Below, one piece after another: positions 34,328 to 42,217 of a stretch of DNA of 64,000 nt. A program made the translations under genes and the position numbers. The DNA lies in contig OY782680.1 in NCBI GenBank assembly GCA_963678085.1, positions 3,038,001-3,102,000 on the forward strand, given 5' to 3'. The notes under the pieces were generated by a model, which was given only the letters and a program-made list of their open reading frames with translations, was not told where the DNA came from and ran no database searches. Position 1 is the stretch's first letter, and each line of letters starts with the position of its first letter. The stretch comes from Aliishimia sp963678085 (GTDB lineage: Bacteria; Pseudomonadota; Alphaproteobacteria; Rhodobacterales; Rhodobacteraceae).

Positions 34328-34716
34328 GTTGGCCAACCACCACCGCACTAACGCGGATAGAAACTTGTTATCTGTTTCCAGCAGTTTGCACCCATTTTCG
34401 TTGGCCAACCACCACCGCACTAACGCGGATAGAAACGGGTTTGGGGGACGAAGGAGATCCAGAGAGCTGGTTGGCCAACCACCACCGCACCAACGCGGAT
34501 AGAAACGCTCGACTAGGATTGTTTGCGGGATTATGCGCGTTGGCCAACCACCACCGCACCAACGCGGATAGAAACTAAGGTGAAAATCGCCGTCGCTATC
34601 TTTGTTTTCGTTGGCCAACCACCACCGCACCAACGCGGATAGAAACAGTTGATTTGATTCAGTTTGGCTGTTCTCATAAGTTGGCCAACCACCACCGCTC
34701 CAATGCGGATAGATGC
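34328..34716 (+). CRISPR. CRISPR array 2: six 37-nt repeats, five spacers
   Basis: Repeats at 34328, 34400, 34470, 34539, 34610 and 34680, each 37 nt, beginning GTTGGCCAAC and ending GCGGATAGAAAC. Spacers of 35, 33, 32, 34 and 33 nt. Repeats 1 and 2 differ from 3-5 by one base (CTAAC for CCAAC). Repeat 6 is degenerate (ends GATAGATGC), marking the leader-distal end. The palindrome TTGGCCAA replaces TTGAGCGCTCAA of array 1. Divergent from cas2. Confidence 0.97.
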
Positions 34717-35034
34717 TGGCTCAGGGACGGGGCTGCCCCAAAATTCCCTGGCGAGCAACTTGCTCTCGAAACCGTCTGAAACAATATGCGGGGCATCCCA
34801 GCCAGAAAGGGAGCCACAACCACAACCCAAACAGCAAGCTGCGAGAAATCCGAAAAACGCATCATGGGCGTGCGTGCGAATTCCCCACGTGGGAGGGGCC
34901 AGAAAGAACCTATGGGGTGGTTGTCGAGCCTTTGGTTGGCAAGGCGTGTTGTGCTGATGTTTTTGTTTCAGCTTTTGCAAGGCATGATCTGCAAAACAGG
35001 CACCGGCCTTGTGGGGTGCCCGTTTCGGCTTTAT
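34717..35034. other. Gene-poor stretch after CRISPR array 2
   Basis: No solid gene. It contains copy 2 of the dispersed repeat at 34814-34910. The open frames that cross the CRISPR array here are artefacts. Confidence 0.4.
34814..34910. repeat. About 100-bp dispersed repeat, copy 2
   Basis: Aligns with 18677-18774 along its length with many shared blocks (GTGCGTGCGAATTC, AAACAGCAA). It lies about 100 bp after the last CRISPR repeat, inside the island, while copy 1 is outside in the IS zone. Confidence 0.7.
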
Positions 35035-35334
35035 TCACCGCCCGCGTTTGCGGCTTTGAAGGATGCGGTGTTTGGCAAGGGCTTCTGCCTTTGCGGGCGG
35101 CAGGTCTTCGTCATATTCGAGGGTCGCGGCGCGTTCCTCGAAGAGGTCTTGTTCAAGCAGCGTAAAGGGGGCGGTGAAGGTGGTGATTGCCGCCTTTTGC
35201 GTTTCACCGCCGTTCCGAGGTGGGACATCCGCGCCCTGCGACTTTTGCGACATATGCGACACGGGCTGCTGGCCATGCTGTTGGCGCGCCGCCTCAAAGA
35301 TCGCCTCGATATCGAAGTTTGCAAAGACGCTCAT
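35035..35334 (-). CDS. Hypothetical protein coupled to the DUF3987 gene
   Basis: A 99-residue soluble protein starting MSVFANFDIEAIFEAARQQH at 35334, the start that overlaps the DUF3987 gene stop (ATGA). It has a Gln/Ser-rich middle and a charged C-terminus (LAKHRILQSRKRGR). No family recognised. Its tight coupling suggests a partner role in replication or control of the island. Confidence 0.65.
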   Translation of the reverse strand: MSVFANFDIEAIFEAARQQHGQQPVSHMSQKSQGADVPPRNGGETQKAAITTFTAPFTLLEQDLFEERAATLEYDEDLPPAKAEALAKHRILQSRKRGR

Positions 35335-36785
35335 ACCCGGATCACGTGCCAATTTGACAGAGAGCGGTTCCCCTTTATGATCGCGGCATCCTTGGCTCTT
35401 ATCAGCCAGCCATTCTCGGTTAAGATCCGCACCAGGGCGCGCGCTTTTTCTGTTTCGCGCAGCTCGGGCGGGCCGAAACGGACGATGGAGCGCACATCTA
35501 TCCGCGCGCCTGTCCAGTGATCCATGAGCCAGCAGCGCAGTTTTTCGGCATTGAGCAAGGGTTCAGATACGGCGGAGATTTCAAACAGGCGTTTGGCCTC
35601 CTCCACATACCAACACATCAAAGTGATCGCCATTTGCATGGTTTGCGCCGAGACCTGGATTGCAGTCTCATCCTGAAAGATCTGCAAGATCCCGGCCAGC
35701 CGCGCCGTTTGCTCTACCGCTTTGGAGGCAAAGCCCCGGATGCGCGACAGCTGGGCATTGCTTGCCTGCTCGCTTTCGATCTTGTTGTAAAACGCGATCA
35801 AAGCGGTGCGCGCGATGGGGCAGAGGGCAAGTGTTTTGCGCTCCACCTGCCCCCCGCTCTCAGGCAATCCAAGTTCAAGCAATTGCTCGATGCGGCGGTG
35901 AAAAGCAGGGAGCGCAATGGCCTCTTTTGGGGGATCATCGGGAATAATCAGCCGCGTGCCAATGGTGCTCTCGGGCCAGGCCACCAGCACACGCGACAAA
36001 AGCCCCTGGCTGCGCATATCTTGATCTGACAGAACCCGCTCGGCAATGCGGATCTGGATCATCAAATGGCAGGTCAAGCGCTTGCCCCAATAGGTGCGCG
36101 ACGGCCCCGTTCCCGCCCGCGTGCGATTGATCGCGCTGCCACCCCAAAGTTTGGAGAGCGCGGAGGCGGTCTTGACCTTGTTATCGCTCGACATGCCAAA
36201 GCCCGAGAAAAACTGCCCACCCTCATCCGAAAACAGTCCAAGCGAGGGCTGCGAGATCTCGTAGTGCTTGAAAAGCCCTTCGATCGTTGGGTCTGTCAGC
36301 AAAAGTTCAGGTGCGGCAGGCGCGATGGGTGGCGAACCAAGAGCTTGTAAATCCGCTTGTTTTTCAGCCATATCCGATCTTTGGGACAATATGCTGCGGC
36401 GTTTATGCTCATAGATTTCCAGCCGGTTTTGGTAGTCTTGATAGGCCACGCGATAGGCGCTTTCGCGCGCCAGCTCAAACTGGCGTACCCCCTGCAAGGC
36501 CATGTGATCACAAGCAGATTTGCGCTCGCCCGACTCTGCGACAGTCAAGAAAAACAGCGAAACGGGCTTTGGCGCATGCAGCGTTTCCACATCCGCCAAA
36601 GCCTGCGCTGCAAAACTGACCGCGGCCAAAACGCTCTGCGCGGCCAAGGCTGCGGGAGCAGAGGTTGTGTCGATGATCTCCTGCACAGCTGCGGCAAGTG
36701 GGCCAAGGGAGGCAACTGGAAATGGCACCGCTGCGCCGCGCGGCCCAAAGAGCGGGATCGGCGGTGAAGGCAACGCCCGCCTCAC
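35331..36785 (-). CDS. DUF3987 domain protein (YfjI-like), replication-type module
   Basis: A 484-residue protein with the DUF3987 pattern: PFPVASLGPLAAAVQEIIDT, ALADVETLHAPKPVSLFFLT, VAESGERKSACDHMAL, then LLTDPTIEGLFKHYEISQPS and LGLFSDEGGQFFSGFGMS. DUF3987 proteins are related to DNA primase-helicase type proteins of prophages and satellites and are common on integrative elements near integrases. The GERKSA loop is in the place of a Walker A but is atypical. The gene sits between an AlpA-like HTH gene and a small coupled ORF, a usual satellite-type module. Confidence 0.8.
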   Translation of the reverse strand: MRRALPSPPIPLFGPRGAAVPFPVASLGPLAAAVQEIIDTTSAPAALAAQSVLAAVSFAAQALADVETLHAPKPVSLFFLTVAESGERKSACDHMALQGVRQFELARESAYRVAYQDYQNRLEIYEHKRRSILSQRSDMAEKQADLQALGSPPIAPAAPELLLTDPTIEGLFKHYEISQPSLGLFSDEGGQFFSGFGMSSDNKVKTASALSKLWGGSAINRTRAGTGPSRTYWGKRLTCHLMIQIRIAERVLSDQDMRSQGLLSRVLVAWPESTIGTRLIIPDDPPKEAIALPAFHRRIEQLLELGLPESGGQVERKTLALCPIARTALIAFYNKIESEQASNAQLSRIRGFASKAVEQTARLAGILQIFQDETAIQVSAQTMQMAITLMCWYVEEAKRLFEISAVSEPLLNAEKLRCWLMDHWTGARIDVRSIVRFGPPELRETEKARALVRILTENGWLIRAKDAAIIKGNRSLSNWHVIRV

Positions 36786-36875
36786 GCTTTAAATCAAAGG
36801 GTTACAGCCAAAATGCGCCGTTGAAACCAGATCAAAACAGGGCGTTTTGGCTATGTGTGAAAGTGTAGGCCTCTT

Positions 36876-37070
36876 TTAAAAACCGCTCGGCTCTACCCGG
36901 TTTTGCTGGAGCCAGGCTTCGATGTCAGCTGCCAAATACCGGACCCGCCGCCCGATCCGGACAAAAGCAGGCCCATCCCCGCGCATCCCGGCCATCTCCA
37001 AATAGCGTTTGGGGATCCCAAACCGCGCCTCAACTTCGCTACGATCCAACAATTTCGATGTGCTGGCCAT
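36876..37070 (-). CDS. AlpA-like HTH excisionase/regulator
   Basis: A 64-residue protein; the start MASTSKLLDRSEVEARFGIP at 37070 fits the AlpA family. It has a MerR-type winged helix: RSEVEARFGIPKRYLEMAG followed by the wing GPAFVRIGRRVRYLAADIEA and a WLQQNRV end. Such proteins work as excisionases or activators of integrase genes in islands. It is next to attR, while the integrase is next to attL; this split is common in integrated elements. Confidence 0.82.
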   Translation of the reverse strand: MASTSKLLDRSEVEARFGIPKRYLEMAGMRGDGPAFVRIGRRVRYLAADIEAWLQQNRVEPSGF

Positions 37071-37264
37071 GCTGACTCTCCGTATACAAATTGACCGCGA
37101 GAAAATTCTCACGGGAAAAATCTGTCACCAAAAGGTTAACATCAAAAAAGCGAGCAGTACGCTTCTCTACATCGAATCTCTGAGATTAAGCGCAGACCAC
37201 TTTCCAAGCCGAAAAACGAGCGCACGGCCCAGCTCTGGAATTCGGCAACACCAAAAAACTAACC

Positions 37265-37288
37265 GTGCTCGCCCGGCGCTCGCCGGGC
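37265..37288. promoter_or_regulatory. Probable integrase arm-type sites near attR
   Basis: GTGCTCGCCC (37265-37274) followed by GCGCTCGCCG (37276-37285), the same decamer that occurs three times inside attL. The GGCG-CT-CGCC palindrome also forms a stem. It lies about 45 bp inside attR. Confidence 0.55.
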
Positions 37289-37330
37289 CTTCCATCATTT
37301 GCACATTTTCAGGGTAAGTCTTTGATTTTG

Positions 37331-37406
37331 TGGTGCCCCCACACGGACTCGAACCGCGGACCTACTGATTACAAATCAGTTGCTCTACCAGCTGAGCTAT
37401 AGGGGC
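37331..37406 (-). tRNA. tRNA-Thr (TGT anticodon), integration site
   Basis: On the minus strand the acceptor GCCCCTA pairs with TGGGGGC, D-arm AGCTCAGCTGGTAGAGC, anticodon stem ACTGA/TCAGT with loop TTTGTAA (anticodon TGT, Thr), T-arm with GGTTCGAGTCC, and an encoded CCA. The gene is complete. Its 3' 51 nt are the right end of the island (attR) and are repeated at attL. The island restored the tRNA on integration. Confidence 0.96.
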
Positions 37407-37490
37407 ATCTGGTATGCGTTGTGTGCTTTGGCGCTATAGCAATATCGCTAAAGTCTTGGCAAGTCGGTTATTGGCTTTTTTGTTAGAATT

Positions 37491-38081
37491 TTACCCAGCG
37501 GCTGTCACCATGCGCCTGACCATCTCGCAATTGAGCTCTTGCACTTCGCTTAGGGACAGAGCCCCGCCTTGCCGGAACCATGTGTTCACGCCGTTCAGCA
37601 TGGCGATGATGGCGCGGGTCATGATTTTGATATCGTTTACATCAAAGCACCCCTCAGCCCGCCCGGCCTGCAAGATCTCTTCTAGGGTGCGTTCATATTG
37701 CTGGCGCAGCGCTTCGACCTCAGCAAAATTTTCCGGGGTGAGGTTGCGCAGCTCCATATAGGCGATGAAGACCGACTCGGCGCGTTCATAATTCTGGGCG
37801 ATATGAAAGCGTACAAAGGCATCCAGGCGCTCTTGGGGCGTTCCTTGGGGCAGGCTCTGGGTTGCCTCCAGCAGATCTTGCATATGGGTAAGCATCAGAC
37901 GCGCCAAGAGCGATTGTTTATCTGGCACATAGTTATAGAGCGCGCCCGCTTGCAGCCCGACCTCGCGTGCGATCTGGCGCATTGAGACGGCGGCAAAGCC
38001 ATAGCTTGCGATCAAGCGCCGCGCGGCCGCTTCGATTTTCGGGCCGGTGAGTTCAGAGTAAGAGCCAGTTGTGCGTGCCAT
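37491..38081 (-). CDS. TetR/AcrR-family transcriptional regulator
   Basis: A 196-residue regulator: HTH region AARRLIASYGFAAVSMRQIA then REVGLQAGALYNYVPDKQSL (residues about 19-60), and a helical ligand domain ending LNCEMVRRMVTAAG. The ligand is unknown. It is divergent from a small lipoprotein gene, with 98 bp between the starts, and is the first chromosomal gene outside the island beyond tRNA-Thr. Confidence 0.9.
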   Translation of the reverse strand: MARTTGSYSELTGPKIEAAARRLIASYGFAAVSMRQIAREVGLQAGALYNYVPDKQSLLARLMLTHMQDLLEATQSLPQGTPQERLDAFVRFHIAQNYERAESVFIAYMELRNLTPENFAEVEALRQQYERTLEEILQAGRAEGCFDVNDIKIMTRAIIAMLNGVNTWFRQGGALSLSEVQELNCEMVRRMVTAAG

Positions 38082-38179
38082 TAGCGCAGTTAACTGAACC
38101 TGCGTTCAATTGCCAAGGCCCTGCCGCCGCTTTCCATTCTTTTGTTGCGCTGAGCTCGCAACTCATGTCACTTGGGGTC

Positions 38180-38401
38180 ATGATACATCGTCTTCTGTTT
38201 TGCTGTCTTCTGTCTGCCTGCTCGCAATTTCCCGCGCTTGAAGGGACTATTAGCCCCGAACTTGAGGCCGCGCCCTTTCCCCAACTGCGCCCGTTGCAAG
38301 ACTTGGTGCAAAGCGGGCCAATCGTTCCGCAGGCGGAGGCGGATCTTTTGGCGCGAGCGGCCGCGCTAAGGGTCAAGGCAAATCGCCTCCGGCGGCGCTG
38401 A
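38180..38401 (+). CDS. Small putative lipoprotein
   Basis: A 73-residue ORF starting MIHRLLFCCLLSACSQFPAL with a lipobox-like LLSAC and a charged C-terminus (RVKANRLRRR). An in-frame ATG at 38165 is an alternative start. Lengths of about 70-80 residues are common for such proteins in this clade. Function unknown. Confidence 0.6.
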   Translation: MIHRLLFCCLLSACSQFPALEGTISPELEAAPFPQLRPLQDLVQSGPIVPQAEADLLARAAALRVKANRLRRR

Positions 38402-38501
38402 GATGCACAATTTGGGCGCATTGCAAAAGCAGGGCGTTGCACAGGCAGGCGTCACAGAGTAAGGCGCAGCACATAAACTGCGCGGCAAAGAGGATATTTC
38501 T

Positions 38502-39788
38502 ATGACACACCGTATAAGGCTTGCGATTGCTGGCTTGGGCACGGTTGGGGTTGGGGTTGTAAAGATCCTGCAAAACCATGCTGATTTGCTGCGCATGCGC
38601 ACGGGTGTTTCCCTTGAGCTGGTTGCTGTTTGTGCGCGCGATGCGGGCAAGGATCGGGGCGTTGATCTCTCCGCCTATGACTGGGAGCAAGACCCGGTCG
38701 CGCTTGCGGGCCGCGAGGATGTGGATCTGTTTGTCGAGCTGATGGGTGGTGCAGCAGGGCCAGCCAAAGCGGCAACCGAGGCAGCATTGAACGCGGGCAA
38801 AGATGTTGTGACCGCCAATAAGGCAATGCTGGCGCTGCATGGTCAAGAATTGGCTGAGCTGGCCGAGGCCAAAGGGGTTTCCTTGCGTTATGAGGCGGGC
38901 GTTGCGGGCGGCATTCCTGTAATCAAAGCCCTGACCGAGGGGCTTGCGGGCAATGAAATCACCCGCGTCATGGGCGTGATGAACGGCACCTGCAACTATA
39001 TTCTGACCCGGATGCAGGATGCCGGGCTACCCTATGAGACTGTGTTCAAAGAGGCCGATGATCTGGGCTATCTCGAAGCGGACCCAACCCTAGATGTGGG
39101 CGGGATTGATGCGGCGCATAAGCTGGCGATTCTGTCCTCAATTGCCTTTGGGGCCCAGGTGGATTTTGACGGCATCACCATTGAGGGGATCCAGCGCGTC
39201 ACCATCGACGATATCAATCACGCCGCTGAGATGGGCTATCGCATCAAACTGCTTGGCGCGGCACAAAGAACTCAGGCCGGCCTTGAACAACGCATGATGC
39301 CCTGTTTGGTGCCCGCGACCTCTCCGCTTGGCACGCTGCAAGGGGGCACCAATATGGTGGTGATCGAGGGCGATGCGGTTGAACAAGTGGTGCTGCGTGG
39401 CCCCGGCGCGGGCATGGGCCCTACTGCAAGCGCGGTGATGGGGGATATTTGTGACATTGCGCGAGGCACGAAATTGCCCGTCTTTGGCCAACCTGCCACA
39501 ACGCTTGAAAAGCTTCCCGCCAGCCAAGGCGGCTCGCCTGCGCCCTATTATATCCGCCTCGGTCTCACCGACCGGCCCGGCGCGCTTTCCAAAGTAGCGG
39601 CCATGCTGGGTGAGGCAAATGTCTCCATCGACCGTATGCGCCAAAAGCAGCATGAGGGCGATGTCGCCACCGTAATCATCGTCACCCATGCCACCACACG
39701 CGCCGCGCTCGATAGCGCTGTTGCCGCCATGCACAGCTCCGATGTGGTGAAAGTTGCCCCCGTGCTTTTGCGCATCGAACACGTTTAA
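38502..39788 (+). CDS. hom: Homoserine dehydrogenase
   Basis: A 428-residue protein: N-terminal NAD(P)-binding GLGTVGVGVVKILQ, then KDVVTANKAMLA, the catalytic and substrate part GNEITRVMGVMNGTCNYILT and EADPTLDVGGIDAAHKLAIL, and a C-terminal ACT domain YYIRLGLTDRPGALSKVAAM, which gives feedback by threonine. It reduces aspartate semialdehyde to homoserine for Thr, Met and Ile synthesis. Followed after 25 bp by glpX, an arrangement common in Rhodobacterales. Confidence 0.96.
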   Translation: MTHRIRLAIAGLGTVGVGVVKILQNHADLLRMRTGVSLELVAVCARDAGKDRGVDLSAYDWEQDPVALAGREDVDLFVELMGGAAGPAKAATEAALNAGKDVVTANKAMLALHGQELAELAEAKGVSLRYEAGVAGGIPVIKALTEGLAGNEITRVMGVMNGTCNYILTRMQDAGLPYETVFKEADDLGYLEADPTLDVGGIDAAHKLAILSSIAFGAQVDFDGITIEGIQRVTIDDINHAAEMGYRIKLLGAAQRTQAGLEQRMMPCLVPATSPLGTLQGGTNMVVIEGDAVEQVVLRGPGAGMGPTASAVMGDICDIARGTKLPVFGQPATTLEKLPASQGGSPAPYYIRLGLTDRPGALSKVAAMLGEANVSIDRMRQKQHEGDVATVIIVTHATTRAALDSAVAAMHSSDVVKVAPVLLRIEHV

Positions 39789-39813
39789 TATGTAAGACCC
39801 AAAGGACATCCCC

Positions 39814-40773
39814 ATGACCAGCCCCGCAGAATTTCATGATCGTATGCTCTCCCTGGGCTTGGCCCGCGTTGCCGAGCAAGCCGCCATTGCCAGCGCCGAA
39901 TGGATTGGCCGGGGCGATGAGAAAGCCGCCGACCAAGCCGCTGTGAACGCGATGCGTAACCAGCTTAACCAGCTTGATATTGCAGGGGTTGTGGTGATTG
40001 GCGAGGGCGAGCGCGACGAAGCCCCCATGCTCTATATCGGCGAAGAGGTAGGCACCGGCAACGGCCCTGGCGTGGATATTGCCCTGGACCCGCTTGAAGG
40101 CACCACGCTCACTGCCAAAGACATGCCCAATGCGCTGACGGTGATTGCGATGGGCCCGCGCGGCTCTATGCTGCATGCACCGGATGTTTATATGGACAAG
40201 CTCGCCATCGGCCCCGGCTATCCCGAGGGCCTTGTCACCATGGATATGCCCCCCGCAACGCGCGTTTCCGCCCTGGCCACCGCGAAAGGCTGCATGCCCA
40301 AAGACATCACCGTCTGCGTGCTAGAGCGCCCGCGCCATGATGCCATCGTTGACGAGCTGCGCTCCACCGGGGCCTCCATCCGCCTGATCACCGATGGGGA
40401 TGTGGCCGGGGTCATGCATTGCGCCGATCCCAATACTGGCATTGACATGTATATGGGCTCTGGTGGCGCACCCGAGGGGGTTCTAGCCGCTGCCGCGCTC
40501 AAATGCATGGGCGGGCAGATCTATGGCAGATTGCTGTTTCGCAATGATGACGAGCGCTCCCGCGCTGCAAAAGCAGGCATCACCGATCTGGACAAAATCT
40601 ATTCCCGCGATGAGATGTGCAAATCCGATGTGATTTTTGCCGCGACCGGCGTGACCGGGGGCACTTTGCTGCCCGGCATCAAACGTGAGCCCAGCTATAT
40701 CGAAACCGAAACCATCCTGATGCGCTCTAAAACCGGCTCTGTGCGCCGGATGAGCTATCGCAACCCACGCTAA
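39814..40773 (+). CDS. glpX: Class II fructose-1,6-bisphosphatase
   Basis: A 319-residue GlpX with the metal-binding VVIGEGERDEAPMLYIGEEV and DIALDPLEGTTLTAKDMPN motifs, KLAIGPGYP, and ERPRHDAIVDELRSTGASIR, then YMGSGGAPEGVLAAAALKCM. It makes fructose 6-phosphate from fructose 1,6-bisphosphate in gluconeogenesis. It lies between hom and a cysteine hydrolase, spaced 9 bp from the latter. In many relatives recJ follows; here it does not. Confidence 0.95.
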   Translation: MTSPAEFHDRMLSLGLARVAEQAAIASAEWIGRGDEKAADQAAVNAMRNQLNQLDIAGVVVIGEGERDEAPMLYIGEEVGTGNGPGVDIALDPLEGTTLTAKDMPNALTVIAMGPRGSMLHAPDVYMDKLAIGPGYPEGLVTMDMPPATRVSALATAKGCMPKDITVCVLERPRHDAIVDELRSTGASIRLITDGDVAGVMHCADPNTGIDMYMGSGGAPEGVLAAAALKCMGGQIYGRLLFRNDDERSRAAKAGITDLDKIYSRDEMCKSDVIFAATGVTGGTLLPGIKREPSYIETETILMRSKTGSVRRMSYRNPR

Positions 40774-40782
40774 AGGTGGATC

Positions 40783-41343
40783 ATGCGCTCCCCTGCCCTG
40801 CTGCTTATTGATTTCCAAATCGCCTTTGACAGCCCGGTTTGGGGCGCGCGCAATAATCCTGAGGCGGAAAAGGTAGCAGGCAGGCTCCTGGCCCATTGGC
40901 GCGCGCGAGGCTGGCCGATCATTCATATCCAGCATGTCTCAACTGAACCCGGCAGCCCGCTGGGCCCTGAGGCAGGAATGCTGGATTTCAAACCCGAAGT
41001 CACCCCCCTGCCCGGTGAGCCGACCCTGCAGAAACACGTCAATTCCGGCTTTATCGGCACAGATCTTGAAGACAGGCTGCGCAAGGCCGGGGTCACGGAT
41101 GTGGTGATTTGCGGGCTCACCACGCCCCATTGTGTCTCGACCACGGCGCGGATGGCGGCAAATCTCGGCTTTAACGTGCAGATCATGCATGACGCCTGCG
41201 CTGCCACGGCGGCGAATGGCGATGCCTCTTGGAATGCGGGGCTAGAGCCCCCAAGCCCGCAAGCCATCCATGATGCCGCGCTCACCCATCTGCATGGCGA
41301 ATTCGCGCAGGTCCGGGGTTCAGAGCATTTTTTGGAAAGCTAG
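40783..41343 (+). CDS. Isochorismatase-family cysteine hydrolase
   Basis: A 186-residue protein with the catalytic triad visible: Asp in LLLIDFQIAFD, Lys in TLQKHVNSGFIG and Cys in CGLTTPHCVSTTARMAANLG. The family hydrolyses amides such as nicotinamide, N-carbamoylsarcosine or peroxyureidoacrylate; the substrate here is unknown. It follows glpX by 9 bp and ends before the hairpin repeat. Confidence 0.88.
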   Translation: MRSPALLLIDFQIAFDSPVWGARNNPEAEKVAGRLLAHWRARGWPIIHIQHVSTEPGSPLGPEAGMLDFKPEVTPLPGEPTLQKHVNSGFIGTDLEDRLRKAGVTDVVICGLTTPHCVSTTARMAANLGFNVQIMHDACAATAANGDASWNAGLEPPSPQAIHDAALTHLHGEFAQVRGSEHFLES

Positions 41344-41416
41344 CGCCCAAACGCTCCGGGTTCAGCGGCGTTTGCACGTAAAGAGCTGGTATCACACGAG
41401 ACCCCAATTCCGCACC

Positions 41417-41471
41417 GTGGGGGTTTTGCACCCCCACCCCCCCGCAAGTTATTTTCGGCCAAATGAAGGGG
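41417..41471 (+). repeat. Hairpin-plus-tail dispersed repeat, copy A (terminator-like)
   Basis: A stem GTGGGGG/CCCCCAC around TTTTGCA is followed by a C-run, GCAAG, a TTATTTTC stretch and GCCAAATGAAGGGG. It lies after the cysteine hydrolase gene and may act as its terminator. About 90% identical to copy B at 42539. Confidence 0.75.
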
Positions 41472-41596
41472 CGGCTTGGAACCCGCGGCAAACTGCCCTA
41501 GGTTTTAAACCAAACAGATAGAAAGCCCAGGATACAATGCCTCACAACCTCCCGACCCGTAAATTCGATCCGCAACAGATCCGGCAGATCTAAGCC

Positions 41597-42217
41597 ATGG
41601 GCGAGCTTTACACAGGGCCAGATGGGCAGGCGCGCTGCACATGGGCGGGCGCGGCGCCGGATTTTCTCGACTATCACGACAATGAATGGGGCTTTCCGGT
41701 CGCCGATGATACCAGGCTGTTTGAGAAGCTGTGTCTTGAGAGCTTTCAATCTGGCCTGAGCTGGCGCACGATTTTGGCCAAGCGGGAGAATTTCAGGGCG
41801 GCTTTTGCCGGGTTTGATCACACGAAGATTGCCAAGTTCGACGATGCCGATCGCGCGCGATTGATGGCCGATACTGGGATTGTGCGCAACAAGGCCAAGA
41901 TCGAGGCGGTTATCAATAATGCCCAGCGTATGGGTGAACTGGTTGCGGCGGAGGGCTCGCTGGCAGCGTTCGTGTGGAGCTTTGAGCCCGCGCCCGAAAC
42001 GCTGGATCCGCCGCAAACGGTTTCGACTTCGCCCGCTTCACATGCGCTGTCCAAAGAGTTTAAAAAACGGGGCTGGAAATTTCTCGGGCCGACCACGGTT
42101 TTTGCCTTCATGCAGGCCATGGGGCTGATCAATGATCATGCGATAGGGTGCGTAGTCAGAGAGCGCGCGGAGAAAGCGCGCGCCGATTTTATACGTCCAA
42201 AGCGAAAATCCGGGTGA
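41597..42217 (+). CDS. tag: DNA-3-methyladenine glycosylase I
   Basis: A 206-residue protein with the Tag hallmarks: RCTWAGAAPDFLDYHDNEWG (metal Cys and the DNEWG motif), FEKLCLESFQSGLSWRTILA (the catalytic Glu region LExFQxGLSW) and RNKAKIEAVINNAQ. The C-terminal VGPTTVFAFMQAMG-type segment and late Cys (GCVVRERAEKA) complete the Zn site. It removes 3-methyladenine from alkylated DNA. An 18-codon ORF just upstream (41537-41593) has no clear role. Confidence 0.95.
   Translation: MGELYTGPDGQARCTWAGAAPDFLDYHDNEWGFPVADDTRLFEKLCLESFQSGLSWRTILAKRENFRAAFAGFDHTKIAKFDDADRARLMADTGIVRNKAKIEAVINNAQRMGELVAAEGSLAAFVWSFEPAPETLDPPQTVSTSPASHALSKEFKKRGWKFLGPTTVFAFMQAMGLINDHAIGCVVRERAEKARADFIRPKRKSG

Larger units (their letters stand above)
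21671..37381. mobile_element. 15.7-kb integrative genomic island in tRNA-Thr carrying type III-B CRISPR-Cas
   Basis: The island is bounded by a 50/51-nt direct repeat of the tRNA-Thr 3' part (attL 21671-21720; attR inside the intact tRNA at 37331-37381). An integrase gene lies 174 bp inside attL and an AlpA-like HTH gene about 260 bp inside attR. Cargo: ccdAB, two CRISPR arrays, a ten-gene cas operon and a DUF3987 module. Imperfect GTGCTCGCCC repeats sit just inside both ends. No conjugation or capsid genes are present, so transfer would need a helper. The integrase is interrupted by one stop codon, so the island may be locked. Confidence 0.9.

Noticed and set aside
34307..34980. Long minus-strand open frames crossing CRISPR array 2 with repeated WWLAN-type peptides
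   Set aside because: They are produced by the 37-nt repeats; the peptide repeats match the DNA repeat spacing and no protein family is involved.
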